From Chara braunii (taxonomy: Eukaryota > Streptophyta > Charophyceae > Charales > Characeae): a stretch of 36,293 bases of DNA. Positions 30,801-36,293 of the stretch are shown here, piece by piece. Each line of letters opens with the position of its first letter. The first letter of the stretch is position 1. The DNA lies in the NCBI GenBank assembly GCA_003427395.1, contig BFEA01000592.1, forward strand, positions 832,131-868,423. The letters are read 5' to 3'. The translations under genes and the position numbers were made by a program. The notes below the pieces were generated by a model. That model saw only the letters and a program-made list of their open reading frames with translations. It made no database searches and was not told where the DNA came from.

Positions 30801-31346
30801 CTGTTGTTTCTCACTTCCCGCCATCTCCTACCTCGTCGCGCATGCACCCAGCGCGTATTCCTGTCCCGATTCATCCGCTCTCCCTACCAACCCGTTTCAC
30901 ACCCCCTTCTCCCCGACATTCCGCTTCTTTCTGCCGCCTTGATACTCCGTGCCCGTTACCTCACCTCCCTGTTGCTGCACCCCGGTCATCTCCCCGCCAT
31001 CTCCAATTCCATATCTGTTTTGAATGCACCTGGCTCGTTTCGTCGACCAGGCTTAACCCCCTCTTCTTCCAAACTCACAGCCCCCCGACAGCGCCCCGCG
31101 GTGTGCTGCCCGTAGTGGACCAATCTACCGTCCGTGGCTTCTACTCTCCCTTTTCTAACACCCGCTGCCCTGCTGCCTCGCCCCCGACTCTACTACGCTG
31201 TTGCTTCACTCTCTACCTCCGTCATCACCCTCCGCTGCCGTCGCGCGCACCTGCCCCAACTACCCGTCCGGGTTCGGCCCCCTCCCCCACCTTTGCCTTC
31301 GCTACCCGTCATTCCCCTGCGTTACGGCTCCGCCCGCTGCTGCTAT
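30741..31346. repeat. Pyrimidine-rich 0.6-kb repeat, copy 2
   Basis: Direct repeat of 19556-20161, here lying in the spacer between the two 2.3-kb blocks. Sequence to the right differs completely from that next to copy 1. The shared open frame is Pro/Ser/Arg-rich with no recognisable domain and is not called as a gene. Confidence 0.8.
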
Positions 31347-31809
31347 TGCATCCCAACAGAATCTGCCACCCCGCTTACTTGTGCCAACATAGGCATCGGA
31401 GTTGCGCTATCTCCTCCAGCGCCCCTGGCCCCAGGCCTTTGTAGACTGTCCTGGCATCACACAAGGAGGTGCCGACTGGTGCTGGTAGCAGGATCGTATG
31501 GAGGCAAGTACCTCCGACTCAAAACAGCCGGTACTGCTGTTATGGCCCCTTGGCTTCTCAAACGGTGGAAAGGCACGGGCTCACCCCTAAGCCTACAATA
31601 TGGACTTGGGTGCGTCACGCCACACGCCGATCGCGCAGAAGGATCTCACGCAAACTGCTCCCCTAGCTTGTGTCGCCGAGGGCCTCCGGACAGCATTCAG
31701 GCCCAGTGTGTCCATGCGCAGCCCAGCGTGCCGGGTCCCCCGAGCGCAGCCCCGCCTGCCGGGCTCGTCGGTTCGCATACACATTAAACTCCCCGGTCCG
31801 TTTCTCAAG
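31347..31809. other. No gene seen (spacer before A2)
   Basis: GC-rich sequence with overlapping open frames on both strands but no motif, start context or repeat that favours any. It joins the left border of A2 directly. Confidence 0.4.
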
Positions 31810-31863
31810 CTCTTGATGCTTTATTCCCTTATACCCAGCTTACATAGGGCGTAAAGTCAAGTC

Positions 31864-32678
31864 GTCCAATCTTATGGAACCTGCCTAACTCAGCCATTGA
31901 GTATACACGAACAGGTTGCACAATTACTTCTCTCTTCCTTTTGGGCATATGACTAAGCCATTTATCTTAGAACAAGGCTCAGCCGCCCCGAACTGTTTAA
32001 TATCTAAATTATATATATCTCTCTGAGCTTGGTGTTCAAAAGTTGGGCGTAGAACTGAGCCGTTCATCTTAGAACAAGGTCCTGCCTGCCCAAGGTTACC
32101 ATCAATTATAATCTTAGCTATACTCTCTTCACTTCATGATAAGCTATAGCCGAACCGTCCAATCTTATAGAACCCATGCTTAGCTAGCCTGTTCATAAAT
32201 AGGATAATATAAAATATAGCCAAAATTTAACCTTTTGGGTTCCAGCATGTGGGAGGCATTGGGTCAGACCATCCAATCTTATGGAACACATCTTGTCCTT
32301 TGGCGGGTTCGTTTCTCTCTGATCCACTGTGTGCGGCATGACTCCAAGGTCGTCCAATCTTATGGACCTGCCCTGCCCTCAACGGGAATAACTCCCTCAG
32401 AATGAAACAGAAAGGTGCTGAGTAGTCCAATCTTATGGACCTGCTCAGGCCTCCTCAATCAAAAACAAAAGAAACAGAACAAAACCCCAACCAAACACGA
32501 CAACCAAACCCTCCAATCTTATGGTACAACTTTGCCCCCTGAAAAGTCAGCCACAGTCAAACCCTTACAATTCAGAGCAATCAGGCCGTCCAATCTTATG
32601 GAACTGGTCTGACTCTCCATGCAATTCAAAAATAAAACACAACAGTCAGACCGTCCAATCTTATGGAACTGGTCTGAC
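31864..32678. repeat. Array of ten ATCTTA-loop hairpin modules (copy in A2)
   Basis: Core starts are 31864, 31960, 32062, 32157, 32271, 32352, 32425, 32511, 32588 and 32653, exactly the spacings of the A1 array. The loop ATCTTA is unchanged in all ten. Outer stems are perfect or near perfect in the last two modules: GTCAGACC with GGTCTGAC (32645-32652 and 32671-32678), and TCAGGCC with GGTCTGA, one G-T pair (32581 and 32606). Several others have decayed stems (31960, 32157, 32511). The loop is thus better preserved than some stems. Confidence 0.85.
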
Positions 32679-34106
32679 CCCATAGGACCCATTCAGGCTC
32701 AAGCAAAACCACCTTTCACCCACCCCTCCCCCCAGATGCAACCCCTTGTGTTCAAAATCTGCCTTCACGCAATCAACAAACTGAAATTGTGATTGCACAC
32801 ACATTCCTTTATTTGGTATGACTTGTGTCTTGCCAGTCAACCCAAAGTCAAAAATAAGGGTGCATATAGTATACTTAGTCAACCATAGCAAGATGTACAG
32901 ATAGGGGTTATACTAGGGTATATACAGAGGAAGCAATGGTTACCTTTCAGTTCCCTGCCTCCAGAACTCCTTCGAGTTCCGGCAGAGCTCTCGCAATCGG
33001 TGGGGCGAACCTCGCACAGAGGCCCTGGCGCGGATTACGGGTCGTAATTCCGCCTGCCGCCTTCCTCTCAGAACCAATAGACTAGACTCAGAGTAAGAAA
33101 GGCAGAAGAAGAATCGTTAAGTCTCTCAAATACAAGAGAGGTGCACTCAGACTCGCGGGAGAGGACCTTGATATCTTCACTCGCCAAAGGGCCTCGCAAT
33201 AATGGCCAAAGCCCGCGGTCGTCGGTCAACTGAAGTCAAGCGGCTAGTTGCTAACTTTCGGAAGACCTCCTGGTTCACAACAGTAACCCCCTTCCTCAAG
33301 CCGCAATACCGCCCCCATTGTCCGAGTTCCCACTACGCCACATAATTCAACTGTGTTCCATAGAATACACCCCCCTCCTCCCTTACTCCTTCGTTGTAGC
33401 CCGCTGCCACTTCATGTAGTGGAACAGACGACACACCCCGTCCACCTCTTTCCGTAACACACCGGTCTAGAACTAACTCCATCAATCCCATTACTCCGAC
33501 TAGCTGAATAAGCATTCCACCGGCCACTAGTAAGTTCCCAACTCGTAGACTTCCCTCAGTCCCTTAATGCTTCAGGCCGTGGAGCATATCTGCCTATGCA
33601 CACACTCGTAGCCAAGTTGCCCCCCCCCCTCACCGTAGTTCAGTCTATTTGGAGGGCAGTACGCCACCCAGCAGGTAAGTCCTTAACACCGCGGCTGCCT
33701 TCCCGCTACTTGCCTGATGCGTAGAATGAGAATGAGTCTCCCGCTATTGCTTGCTCCATTTTCTGCATGTACCTAACCCCAAGTTGCGTTCGCATTCATC
33801 CTCTCCTCTCGACTTACTCCCGCCGTCTCCTGCGCACTGATCCTTCTACTAACCTCTAACCCTACTAACTCTTATATAAGACTAACACTACCATTGAAGT
33901 CGCCCTACTTCAAAATCACGAATTTGGTTCTCCTCCTGCCGAAATCCGTTCAGAAACGCATGAGACCCCCCCCTCTTCTTCTTCTTTCCGACATAGCCCC
34001 AGGGCACCACCTTTTTCACTAACCTCAAATCTTACTAACCTTTTGCCAAAACTAATACTACCATCTAAATCGCCTTATCCCCGAACCTCTATTTTGATCA
34101 TTAGCT

Positions 34107-34132
34107 CACTCGATTCCGTTAAGAATCGAGTG
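34107..34132. repeat. Terminal hairpin of A2
   Basis: CACTCGATTC (34107-34116), loop CGTTAA, GAATCGAGTG (34123-34132), identical to the A1 copy. Confidence 0.85.
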
Positions 34133-34140
34133 ACACCACA

Positions 34141-34614
34141 GGACATTGCTTCGCAGCCTAAGGCTGTGGCCGGCGACATCGGATTCTGAGAACTAGGACG
34201 TTGTGACAAACTATCTTCTGCACCTGCGCGATTTCCTGCATGAGGCTGATGGGGGAAAACGGGAAGGCTTTGATGGGTGATGGGCGTAAGCGGGGTTCGG
34301 TTGGGCAAACTGCATGGATACCCTTGCTTCTTTTTCGTTTCTGTGGAAACTCGTTTGGCCAGCGCAGGGAAAGCCCCGCGCTGATGATTGGATGGCTATG
34401 CCATGATGGACGCAAGAAATAACTGTACCATACCTTCTTTCTTGTTCTGCTGCGAGCAATAGGAATGTTGGCGCGATCAACGCGTGAGAATTTTGATTTT
34501 TTGAATTAATAACTGATGTCGAGCCCCTGCGGGCTCTCAGAATTGTTTTTCCTTCCGGTATTTCCTTTTTGCAATTAGGATTTAAGCTAGGAATTTAGGT
34601 ACTTGGAATTTTGT
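34141..34614. other. No gene seen; small GC hairpin
   Basis: Unique-looking sequence. A perfect hairpin GAGCCC-CTGC-GGGCTC lies at 34521-34536. No frame is supported. Confidence 0.45.
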
Positions 34615-34795
34615 TGCGCAGCGTTTTGCACGCATCTTGTGGCGCGGGGAACTGGGTTCTGAATGGATCGTGCCTGCGCTGCATTTTGCACGCACCTTGT
34701 GGCGCGGGGAACTGGGTTCTGAATGGATCGTGTCTGCGCTGCATTTTGCACGCACCTTGTGGCGCGGGGAACTGGGTTCTGAATGGATCGCGCCT
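34615..34795. repeat. 60-bp tandem repeat, three copies
   Basis: Exact 60-bp period. The unit includes GCATTTTGCACGCACCTTGT, GGCGCGGGGAACTGGGTTCT and GAATGGATCG. Only a handful of substitutions separate the copies. Because 60 is a multiple of three, frames on both strands show 20-residue repeats (for example IHSEPSSPRHKVRAKCSA on the minus strand). I cannot tell whether any is translated. Confidence 0.95.
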
Positions 34796-35924
34796 TTAAT
34801 CCTGTGCAACTGTCGTTTTTGCGGGAGCAATCGTAACTGTAATGCTTCGTCTTTCTTGATTCTCCTATGTTGCCCGCCTTCTTTCTTCTTCTTTCTCGTC
34901 TCGCATACTCTGCATTAATTGGTCGAAGCGCCTGCATGACCGGATCGATGTGTGGAGAGTGGCTATGACCCCCACGTCGCGGCCTGGCCATGCACACGTA
35001 GACACTTCCTCTCTTCTCTTCTTGTCTATCTGGGTTTAATCCCGGACCTTCTGTGCAGGTATGCATGCTATAAANTTTGTAAGCGTGATTAGTTTGCTCT
35101 CTAAGAATTTCGAGGTTAGTGCGATCAGTGAGGGTCGACTAACGAGCAAGTTGGAAGGTGAGTGAGTGTGAGAGTTGGGCGATCCGACGAGCTGGTGTCG
35201 GGCATGCGGGGTTGACGTGCGGGGCCACGACAAACTTTGGCGCATGGGCGAACTTGGCTTGCATGCTTGAACCAAGCGGGTTGACAACTTTGTGTGGATA
35301 CGCGGCGACGGGCTGCCCGCAGCAGGAGAGAGAGAAGGAGAGAGAGAAGGAGAGAGAGAAGGAGAGAGAGCAGTGGTGTGGGTGTGGGATATGACTTCCT
35401 TTTTTTTTTTTTTTTTTTTTTACTCNTTTNNTTGNTTTTTNTGTNTNTTTGTATAATTTTGAGTTNTGATGTGGCCGATCCCGTTATTGCGGCCTTTGTC
35501 TTTCGAACTTCTTTTGTGTATTGCCTCAGAAATTTCCCTGTTGTTTTGCTCGATATGAATGCATGGAATGAACGTAGGATCTCTTTTGGCAATCTTTTCG
35601 ATCTGTTTTCACGATGAGTGTTGTCTCTGACCAGTCTTTGCCTGCATGAGCTATGCAATCAGGCCTAATGGGGAGTGCTAACTTTGGATGTCTGAGGTCC
35701 AGCTGTCGATCTTTGCGTAACCTATGTGGCATGTAGTGATTGGCTGGATAATTGCATCTACGATTGAAGGCGACCGACCCACGGAACCAATCAATTGTTC
35801 CTTGCGTACATGTGTGTGTACGGCCACGATCTTGAGAAAACCAAGCCTTCACCTACGCACTCGCCTGTGTAAGTCAGCCTTAACCTTGCGTAAAGATGTG
35901 GGGGATGCGGCTTGCTAAACCGAC
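34796..35924. other. No firm gene; purine repeat and low-quality bases
   Basis: A 12-bp purine repeat (GGAGAGAGAGAA, about 3.5 copies) lies at 35325-35370. T22 at 35400-35421 is followed by scattered N calls (35426, 35430-35431, 35435, 35441, 35445, 35447, 35466), and there is a lone N at 35075. N next to a homopolymer suggests poor base calls rather than a scaffold gap. Open frames on both strands cross the repeat and are not persuasive. Confidence 0.6.
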
Positions 35925-36284
35925 ATGGCTGTGCGGTCTCCTTCCTATGCGTCCAATTACGAAACTCGGAGGGACCCGGAATATCGCGAGTATTGGGAAG
36001 GCGAACAACTCATACGACGGGGAAATTTAAGAAATCCGGAATTCCCTTGCCTAACAGAAGACGATCGCTTATGCGCAAGGGATTTTCACCGTGCCATAAT
36101 AAGCGACCCCAGGTGTCCCGACTACCCCGAAACCTATAACACACAATATTTTATATCCCCCGTCTTCATCGTTATCACTACCAACTTCCCTCCCTACCAT
36201 ATCCTTCTCCCGTATCACCAACTCACAATAGTGCCGTGGAATTCCATAGCTCGCTACAGCCTACTAGCCCAGCCCGCCGTGTGA
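35925..36284 (+). CDS. Hypothetical protein, about 119 residues, possibly a first exon
   Basis: The ATG at 35925 has a good plant/animal context (G at -3, G at +4: GACATGG). The first 72 residues (MAVRSPSYASNYETRRDPEY..., later LTEDDRLCARDFHRAIISDP) are charged and protein-like. From about residue 73 the translation turns hydrophobic and low in charge (FISPVFIVITTNFPPYHILL). This suggests that the real product leaves this frame, by splicing (a CAG|GTGTCC donor lies near 36112) or by a frameshift. No family recognised. It could be the start of a host gene or of another element's ORF cut by the window edge. Confidence 0.4.
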   Translation: MAVRSPSYASNYETRRDPEYREYWEGEQLIRRGNLRNPEFPCLTEDDRLCARDFHRAIISDPRCPDYPETYNTQYFISPVFIVITTNFPPYHILLPYHQLTIVPWNSIARYSLLAQPAV

Positions 36285-36293
36285 GGGTTGTCG

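Larger units (their letters stand above)
31810..34140. repeat. 2.3-kb direct repeat, copy A2
   Basis: Second copy of the block at 28271-30615. Sequence identity begins at CTCTTGATGC and ends just after the terminal hairpin (GAGTGACACCACA, against GAGTGATACCTCA in A1). The borders would read TGATGC...CA if it were an LTR. The 5-bp flanks (CTCT before, GGACA after) are not a target duplication. Confidence 0.85.

Noticed and set aside
31134-31787. Long plus-strand ORF overlapping the pyrimidine-rich repeat
   Set aside because: Skewed C/T composition keeps several frames open at once; no domain, no start context and no conserved end in the other copy.
28271-34140. A1 and A2 as an ordinary LTR pair
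   Set aside because: No tRNA-complementary PBS or purine tract at either inner border, and the 5-bp flanks are not identical; kept only as a possibility.

Overview
The window looks like nuclear DNA of a streptophyte plant or green alga. It is transposon-rich and repeat-rich, carries long homopolymer and dinucleotide tracts, and has very little ordinary coding sequence. A plant-type LEA gene, a plant-style L1-like LINE and an LTR-retroelement primer-binding site matching the 3' end of plant tRNA-Asp(GTC) support this. The style of the retroelement proteins reminds me of the charophyte Chara, but that is an impression I cannot test here. Nothing suggests a prokaryotic operon, plasmid or phage.

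Layout. 1-4480: no gene. It holds A/T tracts, an array of G-box-like words (CACGTG inside GGTACCACGTGG), a Tourist-like MITE with TAA target duplications, and a 60-61 bp tandem repeat. 4481-4940: one small minus-strand LEA gene. It is interrupted in this assembly by a 38-bp Nextera mate-pair junction adaptor (4522-4559), a laboratory artefact. 5404-5792: an inverted-repeat element that itself took a tiny retroposed poly(T) insertion. 5808-13539: an almost complete L1-like LINE with 5' UTR, ORF1 (degenerate zinc knuckle), ORF2 (APE endonuclease, reverse transcriptase, zf-RVT), 3' UTR, 28-nt poly(A) and an A10TCC target duplication. Both ORFs carry stops and frameshifts, so the copy is dead.

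13543-19555: essentially no genes. There is a possible orphan exon near 14.9 kb, a GT/AC quasi-palindrome, a G25 run, and arrays built from short self-complementary words (GTTCGGCCGAAC at 16.9-17.2 kb, CGTACG at 18.06-18.37 kb). 19556-26000 and beyond: the decayed 5' half of an LTR retrotransposon on the minus strand. Reading right to left, it has an LTR end at 25947, a tRNA-Asp PBS, a long leader, an unrecognised ORF in two frames (24.88-24.04 kb), and gag with a CCHC knuckle (23.85-22.29 kb). No pol was found.

27.7-34.1 kb: repeats within repeats. A ~120-bp tandem array is followed by a 2.3-kb block present twice in direct orientation (28271-30615 and 31810-34140). Each copy carries ten hairpin modules with a constant ATCTTA loop and stems that differ between modules yet stay complementary. 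This is the most unusual thing in the window and I know of no described family that it matches. 34.1-36.3 kb: a 60-bp triplicate, purine repeats, N-containing low-quality sequence, and one plausible short ORF (35925-36284).

Apart from the LEA gene and perhaps the last ORF, the window is a record of nested insertions rather than a set of cooperating genes.
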